Shown piece after piece: positions 9,465 to 18,652 of a stretch of DNA of 64,000 nucleotides. The notes under the pieces are model-generated. The model was given only the letters and a program-made list of their open reading frames with translations. It did not search any database and was not told the origin of the DNA. The position numbers were made by a program, and so were the translations under genes. The DNA is taken from NCBI GenBank assembly GCA_034670265.1, contig JAXMNU010000001.1:620001-684000 (forward strand), read 5' to 3'. The DNA is from Halomarinibacterium sp034670265. GTDB lineage: Bacteria > Bacteroidota > Bacteroidia > Flavobacteriales > Flavobacteriaceae. The first letter of the stretch is position 1. The number at the start of each line of letters is the position of its first letter.

Positions 9465-9929
9465 ATGAGCACGCAAAGCGAGATAAATAACCAAGCCATC
9501 GTAAAACAAGTTTTTACTGATTTTCTGGAAGAAAAAGGTCACCGAAAAACTCCCGAACGATTCGCTATACTCCAAGAAATTTACGAGCACAACGATCATT
9601 TTGATATTGAGTCTTTGTATATCAATATGAAAAACAAAAAGTATCGTGTGAGTCGGGCAACCCTTTACAATACTATTGAATTATTATTGGAGTGCGGCTT
9701 AGTGCGAAAACATCAATTTGGGCAAAACCAAGCACATTACGAAAAATCGTATTTCGACAAACAACATGATCACGTGATATTATCGAATGGTGAAGTTATT
9801 GAGTTTTGCGATCCTCGTATTCAAACCATAAAAAAAACCATCGAAGAGGTCTTCGATATTGAAATAACCAAACATTCACTTTATTTTTACGGAAAGCGAA
9901 AATCCGCCGAAAAACAATCGGAAAAATAA
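9465..9929 (+). CDS. Fur-family transcriptional regulator lacking structural-zinc cysteines
   Basis: A 154-residue Fur/PerR/Zur-type winged-helix repressor. It has the DNA-binding helix region (VSRATLYNTIELLLECGLV) and a C-terminal dimerisation domain containing QHDHVILSNGEVIEF. In most members this last segment carries a CxxC pair that binds structural zinc; both cysteines are absent here and no second CxxC is visible at the C-terminus. His and Asp residues that could bind a regulatory metal remain. It sits between spoT and purA, 9 bp upstream of purA. The metal it senses is unknown. A TAACTTTG element at 9447-9454 could be its own promoter, but no matching -33 box is clear. Confidence 0.9.
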   Translation: MSTQSEINNQAIVKQVFTDFLEEKGHRKTPERFAILQEIYEHNDHFDIESLYINMKNKKYRVSRATLYNTIELLLECGLVRKHQFGQNQAHYEKSYFDKQHDHVILSNGEVIEFCDPRIQTIKKTIEEVFDIEITKHSLYFYGKRKSAEKQSEK

Positions 9930-9938
9930 CAAAACTAT

Positions 9939-11210
9939 ATGGCAGTAGATTTATTATTGGGGCTCCAGTGGGGAGACGAAGGAAAAGGAAAAATTGTTGA
10001 CGTACTTACCAAAAACTACGATATTATTGCCCGTTTTCAGGGAGGTCCCAATGCAGGACATACCCTCGAATTCGACGGAATAAAGCACGTTTTACATACC
10101 ATCCCCAGCGGGATTTTCCACGAAAATGCTGTGAACGTGGTTGGAAACGGCGTAGTAATAGACCCCGTAATTTTTAAAAAAGAACTTCAAAATCTAGATA
10201 AGTTTAATCTAGATTATAAAAAGAAACTGCTTATCTCAAGAAAGGCGCACCTTATTTTACCTACCCACAGATTATTGGATGCCGCCAGTGAAGCTTCAAA
10301 AGGAAAGGCAAAAATTGGTTCTACTTTAAAAGGAATTGGCCCAACCTATATGGATAAAACAGGGCGAAATGGAATACGAGTTGGAGATACAGAATTAGTA
10401 GATTGGAAAGAAAAATACCGTGCATTAGCTAATAAGCACGAAGCCATGATTGCTTTTTATAATGTGGATATCCAATATAATCTTGAAGAACTTGAAGCAG
10501 AGTTTTTTAGTGCTGTGAAAACCTTAAAGGAGCTTACTTTTATTGATAGTGAAGAATACCTTCACCAAGCACAAAAAGCCGGCAAAACTGTGCTAGCTGA
10601 AGGTGCTCAAGGATCATTATTAGATATTGATTTTGGAACCTATCCTTATGTAACTTCTTCAAACACTACGGCCGCTGGTGCTTGTACAGGATTAGGAGTA
10701 GCACCAACCAACATTAAAGAAGTTTTCGGAATCTTTAAAGCCTATGCAACTCGAGTTGGTAGTGGCCCCTTCCCAACCGAATTATTTGATGACTATGGAA
10801 AAACCATGGCGAAGGTTGGAAATGAATTTGGCGCTACTACAGGTCGTCCAAGACGTTGTGGATGGTTAGATTTAGTAGCCTTAAAATATGCTGTACAAGT
10901 AAATGGCGTTACCCAATTAATGATGATGAAGGGTGACGTTTTAAGTGGGTTTGACAAATTGAAAGTGTGTACTGCTTATAAATACAAAGGAGAAACTATT
11001 ACTCACTTGCCATATAATATTGAAGAGGAAAATGTTACCCCAATGTATACTGAAATGGCTGGATGGAAAGAGGATTTAACCAAAATGAATAATCCGTCTC
11101 AATTCCCAAAAGCCTTAAACGATTATATTGCGTTTTTGGAGGCAGCATTGGAAGTACCTATCAAAATTGTTTCGGTTGGGCCAGATAGAACACAGACTAT
11201 TCACAGGTAA
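9939..11210 (+). CDS. purA: Adenylosuccinate synthase
   Basis: A 423-residue enzyme that condenses IMP and aspartate using GTP, the first committed step to AMP. It begins with the family signature QWGDEGKGKIVD (GDEGKGK at residues 12-18) holding the catalytic Asp and P-loop. It continues with NAGHT, the TLKGIGPTYMDK region and the C-terminal SVGPDRTQTI guanine/ribose-binding motif. Length is typical. It is closely spaced behind the Fur-like gene. Confidence 0.97.
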   Translation: MAVDLLLGLQWGDEGKGKIVDVLTKNYDIIARFQGGPNAGHTLEFDGIKHVLHTIPSGIFHENAVNVVGNGVVIDPVIFKKELQNLDKFNLDYKKKLLISRKAHLILPTHRLLDAASEASKGKAKIGSTLKGIGPTYMDKTGRNGIRVGDTELVDWKEKYRALANKHEAMIAFYNVDIQYNLEELEAEFFSAVKTLKELTFIDSEEYLHQAQKAGKTVLAEGAQGSLLDIDFGTYPYVTSSNTTAAGACTGLGVAPTNIKEVFGIFKAYATRVGSGPFPTELFDDYGKTMAKVGNEFGATTGRPRRCGWLDLVALKYAVQVNGVTQLMMMKGDVLSGFDKLKVCTAYKYKGETITHLPYNIEEENVTPMYTEMAGWKEDLTKMNNPSQFPKALNDYIAFLEAALEVPIKIVSVGPDRTQTIHR

Positions 11211-11251
11211 AACAAGTTTTTGTTGGTATTTTCGTTCATATAAAAAATAGA

Positions 11252-13030
11252 TTGTTGAAAATATCTAACTACATAATCTTTCTATTATTCCTTCTATTCG
11301 GAAGCGTTTCTAAGGCACAGGTAAAAATTGTTGATACTACAAAAACTACCAAAGTATCAGTAAAATCGGGTTACTTCGAAAAAAAACCTGAATTTCCAGA
11401 AGCCGTTATATACACCCGTGATGAAGCTGGACAGGTGTATATTATTCACGAGGGAGTAGAAATGTGGTGTGACCAAGCCTTTGTCTATTTTAAAGACAAT
11501 TTTGTTAAAGCCTACGGAAAAGTTAGAATCTCCCAAGGGGATACTGTAAGTATGACTAGTAAATATGGTGAATACAATGGCAATACTTCCTTTGCTTTTG
11601 CCGCTGGTGATGTCACTTTAACTGAACCCAAAACCACATTAAAAACCGATACACTTTACTTCGACAGAATAAAACAACAAGCTTATTACCGTACGGGAGG
11701 TACCGTTCGGGATACAGCCAGTGTTCTTACTAGTAGAATTGGTCGCTATTATGCCGAAACAAAGAAATATCAATTTCTTTCAGATGTAAAAATTGAAAAT
11801 CCTAAATACACCGTATTTTCACCTCAACTCGATTTTTATTCTGAATCCGGAGGCGCTTTTCTTTATGGAGAATCCAAAATTGTAAGTGAAACCAGTACAG
11901 TATATTGTGAACGGGGTTATTACAATACTCGAAATAACACAGGACATTTTGTAAAAAATTCTCGTGTTGATTACAACAATCGCATTTTATATGGAGATAG
12001 TATTTTCTTCAATCGAAATACTGGCTTTGCTTCTGCTACCAATAATATTAAAGTACTCGACACCCTCAATAAAAGTATTATTCGTGGGCATTACGCCGAA
12101 GTCTTTCGGGAACAAGATTCGGTATTTATTACCAAAAGAGCGGTGGCTGTAACACTTCAGGAAAATGATTCGGTGTATGTACATGCCGATACCCTTCGCG
12201 TTACAGGCAAACCTGAAAATAGAATCATTAAAGGTTTCTATCGAGCTAGGATGTTTAAACAAGGGTTAGATGATGAAGAACCCACAAGCGGAAAGTGTGA
12301 CTCTATTTATGTGAATGAAAAACTAGGGATTACAAAAATGTTACGAGAACCCATTCTGTGGAGTGGCGAAAACCAAATGACGGGCGACACCATTCATTTA
12401 TTAAATAACAAACTTACAGACGAATTGGATACTTTAAAAGTATTCAACAATGCATTTTTGGTTCAAAAAGATAGTGCGGGATACAATCAAGTAAAAGGTG
12501 AACGATTGATTGGATTGTTTACAAAAAACCAATTGGACACCGTCAATATTATTAAAAACACACAGGTAATTTTCTATTCTCGAAACGACAAAGAAGAACT
12601 AGTGGGAATAAATAATACGACCTCTAGTTCTATTCAGATGTATTTGGAAAACCAAAAAATTATGGGAATTCGGTTTCTGAAAAAAGTACCCGGAAAAGTC
12701 TATCCGCCCTCACAGTTTCCCGAAAATGCACGAATTCTACCCGGATTTATTTGGCGAGGCGACGAACGTTTAATGACCGTAAAGGATTTGTTCAAAGGAA
12801 AACCAGCACCTATACTTCCTAAGATAAAAGGAATCCCATTACCTGAAGATGAGGGCGAGTTTTTTGAAGAAATCGATGAGGAAGACATCGAACTTCCCGA
12901 AGCTTCCAAACTAAAACCGAAAGATTTGCAAAACAGGGAAGACGATCCTAGATTTAAGACACAAAAGACAGACTCTTTGGAGCAAGAGAATAATCGAATT
13001 AAAGAAAATTCCCCTCTTGAGAGGGGTTAG
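11252..13030 (+). CDS. OstA-like (LptA/LptD N-terminal) envelope protein
   Basis: A 592-residue secreted protein beginning at a TTG codon, with no nearby ATG, and a signal peptide cleaved after about KAQ (residue 23). The body is a long run of short beta-strands (YGEYNGN, FFNRNTGFASATNNIKVLD and the like), as in OstA/LptA-type beta-jellyroll proteins that carry lipopolysaccharide across the periplasm. A C-terminal acidic and charged tail (EEIDEEDIELPEASK...) ends in NSPLERG, which is encoded by an intergenic-type repeat (13009-13037), so the last residues are probably a recent addition. The transport role is inferred from family and signal peptide. Confidence 0.85.
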   Translation: MLKISNYIIFLLFLLFGSVSKAQVKIVDTTKTTKVSVKSGYFEKKPEFPEAVIYTRDEAGQVYIIHEGVEMWCDQAFVYFKDNFVKAYGKVRISQGDTVSMTSKYGEYNGNTSFAFAAGDVTLTEPKTTLKTDTLYFDRIKQQAYYRTGGTVRDTASVLTSRIGRYYAETKKYQFLSDVKIENPKYTVFSPQLDFYSESGGAFLYGESKIVSETSTVYCERGYYNTRNNTGHFVKNSRVDYNNRILYGDSIFFNRNTGFASATNNIKVLDTLNKSIIRGHYAEVFREQDSVFITKRAVAVTLQENDSVYVHADTLRVTGKPENRIIKGFYRARMFKQGLDDEEPTSGKCDSIYVNEKLGITKMLREPILWSGENQMTGDTIHLLNNKLTDELDTLKVFNNAFLVQKDSAGYNQVKGERLIGLFTKNQLDTVNIIKNTQVIFYSRNDKEELVGINNTTSSSIQMYLENQKIMGIRFLKKVPGKVYPPSQFPENARILPGFIWRGDERLMTVKDLFKGKPAPILPKIKGIPLPEDEGEFFEEIDEEDIELPEASKLKPKDLQNREDDPRFKTQKTDSLEQENNRIKENSPLERG

Positions 13031-13037
13031 GGGTGTG
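13009..13037 (+). repeat. Hairpin repeat forming the OstA stop region
   Basis: CCCCTC (13011-13016) pairs with GAGGGG (13021-13026) around TTGA and is followed by TTAGGGGTGTG. This is a short repeat type common between flavobacterial genes. It encodes the last residues (SPLERG) and the stop of the OstA-like gene, and ends just before the aminotransferase start at 13040. Confidence 0.55.
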
Positions 13038-13039
13038 TT

Positions 13040-14227
13040 ATGCTCAAAGACTTTCTAACATATCAAGCACAAACGACACCGCATCCCTTGGCAATGGAGG
13101 TCTCCCACGCCAAAGGAAGTTATATTTACGATACTTCTGGCAAAGCGCATCTCGATTTTGTCGCTGGAGTTTCGGCTTGTAGTTTGGGGCACTGCCACCC
13201 AGCGGTAGTAAACGCTGTAAAAGAGCAAATGGATAAATATGCTCATGTCATGGTGTACGGTGAATATGCACAACAACCTGCGGTTGAACTTTCAAAATTA
13301 CTAGCAAAGCACCTCCCTCCTTCTTTAAACACAACATATCTTGTTAATAGTGGCACCGAAGCCATAGAAGCATCCTTAAAGTTGGCTCGAAAAGCTACTG
13401 GGCGCACCGAAATTCTCTTCGCGCACAGCGCTTACCACGGAAATACCATGGGGTCTATGAGCGTAATGGATTACGAAGAACGAAAAAAACCTTTTGAACC
13501 ACTTATTCCAGATTGCCATCCTATTCGTTTCAATAATTTGGATGATTTAGAAAAAATTACCTCCAAAACAGCCGCAGTGATTTTGGAAACCATTCAAGGG
13601 GGAGCTGGGTTTATCCTTCCAAAGGACGATTATTTAAAAAAGGTAAAGCAACGTTGCGAAGAAGTTGGTGCTTTACTTATTTTGGATGAAATTCAACCAG
13701 GTTTTGGACGCACAGGGAAACTCTTCGGCTTTCAACATTTTGATGTTATTCCTGATATTCTTGTGATGGGAAAAGGAATGGGAGGCGGATTACCCATCGG
13801 CGCGTTTACGGCATCACAGGAGTTAATGGCTCAATTAAAAGACAACCCAAAATTGGGACACATTACTACTTTTGGTGGCAATCCTGTCATCGCGTCAGCA
13901 GCACTCGCTACTTTAAAAGAAATTACTGAATCCTCTTTAATGCAGGAAACTTTAGAAAAAGAAAAGCTTTTCAGAAAATTATTGAAGCACCCGCTAATAA
14001 AGGAAGTTCGTGGGAAAGGATTGATGTTAGCCGCTATAATGGAATCTGCCGAAATGGCTTCAGAAGTCATATTAGCCTGTAAAGACAAAGGATTAATCCT
14101 TTTTTGGCTCCTTTTTGAAGGAAAAGCCATACGAATTACCCCTCCATTGACTATTTCAGAAGAAGAAATTGAAAAAGGATGTGCCATCTTGACCGAAGTT
14201 CTTAATACAATAAATACTAAAAAATAG
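13040..14227 (+). CDS. Class III PLP-dependent aminotransferase
   Basis: A 395-residue aminotransferase of the acetylornithine/ornithine type. Visible features are the GVSACSLGHCHPAVV N-terminal motif, NSGTEAIEASLKLARKATGR (phosphate-binding region), ILDEIQPGFGRTGKLF, and VMGKGMGGGLPIGAF with the probable PLP Lys near residue 245. It transfers amino groups between an omega-amino acid and 2-oxoglutarate. The substrate (ornithine, acetylornithine or other) cannot be decided from sequence alone, and no arg gene is adjacent. Confidence 0.9.
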   Translation: MLKDFLTYQAQTTPHPLAMEVSHAKGSYIYDTSGKAHLDFVAGVSACSLGHCHPAVVNAVKEQMDKYAHVMVYGEYAQQPAVELSKLLAKHLPPSLNTTYLVNSGTEAIEASLKLARKATGRTEILFAHSAYHGNTMGSMSVMDYEERKKPFEPLIPDCHPIRFNNLDDLEKITSKTAAVILETIQGGAGFILPKDDYLKKVKQRCEEVGALLILDEIQPGFGRTGKLFGFQHFDVIPDILVMGKGMGGGLPIGAFTASQELMAQLKDNPKLGHITTFGGNPVIASAALATLKEITESSLMQETLEKEKLFRKLLKHPLIKEVRGKGLMLAAIMESAEMASEVILACKDKGLILFWLLFEGKAIRITPPLTISEEEIEKGCAILTEVLNTINTKK

Positions 14228-14309
14228 CCTTTATCCCTTTGTTTATCAGTCTTTTAAATAATAATTAAATCTGTTAATAAGCCTGTTAACAATAAAAAGG
14301 GCATAACAA

Positions 14310-14338
14310 TTGATTTGCTACTATCATTAGTATATTTA
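14310..14338 (+). promoter_or_regulatory. Possible promoter of the TPR gene
   Basis: TTG (14310-14312), an 18-bp spacer and TATATTTA (14331-14338) approximate the Bacteroidota -33/-7 pattern TTTG-N19-TAnnTTTG, with one mismatch at the last -7 base. The TPR start is 26 bp downstream, in a 137-bp intergenic gap. Confidence 0.35.
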
Positions 14339-14364
14339 ATTATACGAAAAGTTAAACCCTGCGT

Positions 14365-15765
14365 ATGCAATTAAGCCCTAACGAGCATAATAACTTCTCA
14401 CTTACCCGTTTCGAGTCCATGTTAAAAACTAATGATGTGTACTTCTTCGACTCCGAAGAGTTCGAGGAAATTATTCATTATTATCTCGAAAACGGTAAGA
14501 TTGCCCTTGCCAAAAAAGCAACAAAGCTTGGTTTGGAACAACATCCCACCTCTACCAATTTAAAGTTGTTTAGAGTAGAAATGTACATTTTTGAAAACAA
14601 GTTGGAAATCGCAGAGCAGTTGTTGGACGAATTGTATCTCTTAGAACAATCTAATGAAGAGATTTATATTCAAAAGGCGAATATATTTTCTCGTAGAGAC
14701 GATCACGAAAACGCCATCAAACTTCTTGAAAAAGCATTGGAAATTAGTGAAGATCAAGGCGATGTACTTTCATTATTAGGAATGGAATATCTTTTTATTG
14801 AAGATTACCAAAATGCAAAGCATTATTTTATGAAATGCCTTGAAAAAGATGAAGAGGATTATTCGGCATTGTATAACATTGTGTATTGCTTTGAATATCT
14901 AGACCAAAGTGAAGAAGCCATTGATTATCTCAACGATTTTCTGAATAAAAACCCATATTGCGAAGTCGCTTGGCATCAAGTTGGAAAACAGTATTACGCC
15001 CTAAAAGAATATAAAAAAGCCTTAGCTGCATTTGATTTTGCCATTATTAGTGATGACAGATTTATAGGCGCATATCTAGAAAAAGGAAAAGTACACGAAC
15101 GTTTAAAGGAATTTGAACGCGCCATAGAGAGCTATACCATAACACTTACGCTGGACGACCCAACTTCCTTTGCATTGCTTAGAATTGGAAAATGTTATGA
15201 AAAAATGAACAATCCAGAAATGGCGCTTAAGTTTTACACCAAATGTGTGGAAGAAGATTCACTTTTAGATAAAGCCTGGATTGCTATTACTGATTATTAT
15301 TTCAGAAAAAGAAACTTTCAAAAAGCGTTGTATTATATTGAAAAAGCATTGAATATTGACAATGAAAATGTGCTTTACTGGCAACGTTATGCAAAAATTA
15401 ATAAGCAACTAAACTTGTTTGAAGAGGCGGAACACGGCTTTCGAAGAAGTATAGAACTTGGTAATTATGAAATGGACACTTGGATTTCCCGTTGCGATAT
15501 ATTACTGCAATTGGGTGAGTATGATGCGGCAATAAATAATTTGCTTCAAGCCAAAGAGTTTTATCCTGAAAATGCTGAAATAGAATATCGTTTAGCTGGT
15601 TTATACTACACAGTTTTAGAGCCAAACAAAGGTGTATTCCATTTAAAAAACGCCTTAGATCTCGATGAAGAGTTTGCAATGATTATCGAAGAACTTTTTC
15701 CTTCGGTATTTAAAAATAAAAGTGTGAAACAATTAATTGTGAATCACCAAAAACCTTCGGTTTAA
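14365..15765 (+). CDS. Tetratricopeptide repeat protein
   Basis: A 466-residue all-helical protein of about 12 TPR-like repeats, with the classic spacing of small and aromatic residues (for example AIKLLEKALEISEDQGDVLSLLG and ALYYIEKALNIDNENVLYW). No signal peptide or enzymatic domain is seen, so it is probably a cytosolic scaffold or adaptor. Such proteins are conserved in flavobacteria beside aminotransferase and DUF368 genes, but no partner can be named. A possible promoter lies upstream at 14310-14338. Confidence 0.9.
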   Translation: MQLSPNEHNNFSLTRFESMLKTNDVYFFDSEEFEEIIHYYLENGKIALAKKATKLGLEQHPTSTNLKLFRVEMYIFENKLEIAEQLLDELYLLEQSNEEIYIQKANIFSRRDDHENAIKLLEKALEISEDQGDVLSLLGMEYLFIEDYQNAKHYFMKCLEKDEEDYSALYNIVYCFEYLDQSEEAIDYLNDFLNKNPYCEVAWHQVGKQYYALKEYKKALAAFDFAIISDDRFIGAYLEKGKVHERLKEFERAIESYTITLTLDDPTSFALLRIGKCYEKMNNPEMALKFYTKCVEEDSLLDKAWIAITDYYFRKRNFQKALYYIEKALNIDNENVLYWQRYAKINKQLNLFEEAEHGFRRSIELGNYEMDTWISRCDILLQLGEYDAAINNLLQAKEFYPENAEIEYRLAGLYYTVLEPNKGVFHLKNALDLDEEFAMIIEELFPSVFKNKSVKQLIVNHQKPSV

Positions 15766-15797
15766 ATTCTTAATTTTGGGAATCGATAAATAAACCT

Positions 15798-16820
15798 ATG
15801 CCTTCCCGAAATTTCCTTCAGTATTTCATTATCACATTAAAAGGAGTTGCTATGGGTGCCGCAGATGCCGTTCCTGGTGTCTCTGGAGGTACCATAGCCT
15901 TTATATCGGGAATTTATGAAGAGTTAGTGACTACCATTAGCAACATCAAACCATCCCTATTTAAAACTTTAAAAAATAAAGGGTTAAAGGCTTTTTGGGA
16001 ACAAGCCAACGCTAACTTCTTAATTGCGCTTTTAACAGGAATCTTAATTAGTTTTGTTTCCTTTATGCGGCTAGCGAAATATCTCATAGAAAACCATCCC
16101 ATTCTTATTTGGTCTTTCTTTTTTGGACTTATTATTGCAAGTATCATTTATGTAGGAAAACAAATAAAAAAGTGGCAACTCTCTACCATAGTAGCCTTAA
16201 TTTTTGGAACGGTCCTCGCCTATTATATTACCACGCTTCCTTCTTTAGGCACCAATGAAAGTGCTTATTTTTTGTTTTTTGCTGGTGCTTTAGCCATCTG
16301 TGCTATGATTTTACCTGGAATTTCGGGGTCCTTTATTTTAGTCATTCTTGGGGCGTATAAAACATTAAGTGATGCGCTACACGATTTCGATTTAAAGAGA
16401 ATTGTCATCTTCGCGGCAGGAGCTCTTATAGGACTTTTAAGTTTTAGTCATGTGTTAAAATGGCTTTTTAAAAATTATGAAAACACCACACTTGCATTAC
16501 TTACGGGTTTTATAGTAGGTTCCTTGAACAAAATTTGGCCTTGGAAAGAAACAATTACTGTCTATTCTAAAGAAGTTGGGGGTATAATTCCTTTTTCTGA
16601 AGTTTCAGAAGTAGGTACCCTCTCTGTATTCCAACAGCATATTCAAGATTTTGAAACTTTAAAAACCGCTACCGAAGTTAGTATTAGTCCCTTTCAATTT
16701 TCAGAAATAAATGGGGGAATTGATTCTCAAATTTGGCAGTCTGTTGTATTTATCATTATTGGATTTTTGACAATTTTTTTACTTGAAAAATTGGCTCAAA
16801 GTAAAAAGAAACTTATATGA
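15798..16820 (+). CDS. DUF368 (PopT-like) membrane protein, first copy
   Basis: A 340-residue polytopic membrane protein of the DUF368 family, some members of which (PopT) are established to translocate undecaprenyl phosphate across the membrane for recycling of the cell-wall lipid carrier. It carries the family signature GAADAVPGVSGGT near residue 20 and a second related motif PGISGSFIL in the middle, an internal duplication, with about eight or nine hydrophobic helices. It overlaps the next DUF368 gene by 4 bp, so translation is probably coupled. Confidence 0.88.
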   Translation: MPSRNFLQYFIITLKGVAMGAADAVPGVSGGTIAFISGIYEELVTTISNIKPSLFKTLKNKGLKAFWEQANANFLIALLTGILISFVSFMRLAKYLIENHPILIWSFFFGLIIASIIYVGKQIKKWQLSTIVALIFGTVLAYYITTLPSLGTNESAYFLFFAGALAICAMILPGISGSFILVILGAYKTLSDALHDFDLKRIVIFAAGALIGLLSFSHVLKWLFKNYENTTLALLTGFIVGSLNKIWPWKETITVYSKEVGGIIPFSEVSEVGTLSVFQQHIQDFETLKTATEVSISPFQFSEINGGIDSQIWQSVVFIIIGFLTIFLLEKLAQSKKKLI

Positions 16821-17854
16821 AAAGTACTCGAAACTTTAGTGATCGCGTATGGCTCGTCCTTAAAGGACTAGCAATGGGTGCAGCTAATAAAGTTCCTGGG
16901 GTTTCGGGTGGTGTTGTTGCATTTGTTGCTGGGTTTTATGAAGAATTTATTTACTCGCTTCAAAAAGTAAATAGAAAAGCCTTTAAGTTACTTTTTAACG
17001 GAAGGTTTAAAAGCTTTTTTCAATACATCAATGGACGTTTTTTAGGATTGCTTATACTAGGAATGATTATAAGCTATTTTAGCGTTTCTAAAATTCTAGA
17101 TTACTTAATTGTTCATTACGAACTCTACGTTTGGAGTGCCTTTTTTGGAATGATAATAGGCTCAATTTATTATATTTCTAAAGATTTTGGTGAATGGAAT
17201 CGCAAGTATATTGGATATGTTTTACTTGGAATTATTGCTGGCTTGAGTATTAGCTTTTTGGAGCCCGCTAAAGAAAATCATAATTTAATTTTTGTCTTTT
17301 TTTGTGGAATGATTAGTGTTTCTGGGATGACCTTGCCTGGACTTTCTGGTTCCTTTATTTTAATGCTCATTGGAAATTATGTACTCTTATTAGTGGATTC
17401 TGTAAATGCATTATATGATACATTTACAGATATTATTCAATTTGATTTTAGTTTTATCGATGACACAGGCAGAATCGAATTATTAAAAGTACTTATTGTA
17501 TTTTCAATAGGATCTTTAGCTGGATTGGTTTCCTTTTCACATATTTTAGGCTATGTTCTTAAGCATTTTAAAAAGGCTACCTATGCCGTTATAATTGGAT
17601 TTATTGCAGGTTCCCTAGGAGTGGTCTGGCCTTGGAAAAACAAAGAATATGAATTGGATTCCCTAGGAAATATTAGAATCGATGCAGAAGGAAGAGAAAT
17701 TATAAAAGATTACGATCGGTACATCCCGTCAGAATTTTCATTCGAGACCTTTCTTGCAATTTTCTTTATTATTGCAGGCATTATCCTAGTTGTAAGTCTA
17801 GAACGATACAATAAATCACAAAAGCAGAATGGCAAAATACGGGCTCATAGGTAA
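16817..17854 (+). CDS. DUF368 (PopT-like) membrane protein, second copy
   Basis: A 345-residue paralogue of the preceding gene, with the same signature (GAANKVPGVSGGV near residue 22) and the mid-protein PGLSGSFIL repeat, plus the shared WPWKNKE segment near the end. The start overlaps the stop of the first copy (ATGA), and its 3' end overlaps aroE by 26 bp. It is expected in the inner membrane and probably also handles polyprenyl phosphate. The two copies have diverged considerably and may differ in specificity or form a heteromer, which is inference. Confidence 0.88.
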   Translation: MKSTRNFSDRVWLVLKGLAMGAANKVPGVSGGVVAFVAGFYEEFIYSLQKVNRKAFKLLFNGRFKSFFQYINGRFLGLLILGMIISYFSVSKILDYLIVHYELYVWSAFFGMIIGSIYYISKDFGEWNRKYIGYVLLGIIAGLSISFLEPAKENHNLIFVFFCGMISVSGMTLPGLSGSFILMLIGNYVLLLVDSVNALYDTFTDIIQFDFSFIDDTGRIELLKVLIVFSIGSLAGLVSFSHILGYVLKHFKKATYAVIIGFIAGSLGVVWPWKNKEYELDSLGNIRIDAEGREIIKDYDRYIPSEFSFETFLAIFFIIAGIILVVSLERYNKSQKQNGKIRAHR

Positions 17855-18560
17855 AAACATTTCCTATTCTTTTTCAAAAGGATTTTTTACACACAAATTT
17901 GAAACGGAAAAAAGAAAAGACACCTACGAAAATTTTGATATTGACTGTATCGAAGATTTTCCTAAAATTATTGAGAAAACTTCTGGCTTAAAAGGGTTAA
18001 ACGTTACCATTCCGTATAAAGAGAGTATTATTCCATTCTTAGATAAAATGGATAGTGAAGCCGAAAAAATTGGTGCCGTAAATACCATTAAATTTAGTAA
18101 TAACGGCCAGCTTATTGGGTATAATACAGACCATTACGGTTTTGCAAAATCCTTGGAAAAATTTTTCCCTTTTCACAAAAAAACAGCACTTATATTAGGC
18201 AGTGGTGGAGCTTCAAAAGCCATTAAGTATGTTTTAGAAACACTAAATTTTGAATACTTAGTTGTTTCAAGGACTCAAAATCCAAATACAATCAATTACG
18301 AAGAAATCAATCGTGATATTATTAATACATACTTCTTAATCATTAACTGTACTCCTGTTGGCACCTTCCCTAATGTCAACGACTATCCACAAATTCCATA
18401 TCATTTACTAACCAAGAATCACATAGTATATGATCTTATATATAATCCACCACAGACGGAGTTTATAAAAAGAGGCTTTGCCGCAGGGGCTAGAGTATCT
18501 AATGGACTTGCCATGTTAGAATACCAAGCGGATAAATCTTGGTCCATCTGGAAATCATAA
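17829..18560 (+). CDS. aroE: Shikimate dehydrogenase
   Basis: A 243-residue enzyme, slightly short for the family (about 270), that reduces 3-dehydroshikimate to shikimate with NADPH in the aromatic amino-acid pathway. Motifs include YSFSKGFFTHKF (substrate-binding serines), GLNVTIPYKES (catalytic Lys), NTDHYGFAKSL and the NADP-binding loop GSGGASKAI near residue 125. Its start lies 26 bp inside the second DUF368 gene, which suggests translational coupling. Confidence 0.93.
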   Translation: MAKYGLIGKNISYSFSKGFFTHKFETEKRKDTYENFDIDCIEDFPKIIEKTSGLKGLNVTIPYKESIIPFLDKMDSEAEKIGAVNTIKFSNNGQLIGYNTDHYGFAKSLEKFFPFHKKTALILGSGGASKAIKYVLETLNFEYLVVSRTQNPNTINYEEINRDIINTYFLIINCTPVGTFPNVNDYPQIPYHLLTKNHIVYDLIYNPPQTEFIKRGFAAGARVSNGLAMLEYQADKSWSIWKS

Positions 18561-18652
18561 AAAAACCCAAAAACCTGCTTCTTCCTTTGCAGTGTGGGCA
18601 GTTGTTAGTATCTTTCAGAAATAATTGAATGTGAACCTTAACATTGAAAAAA

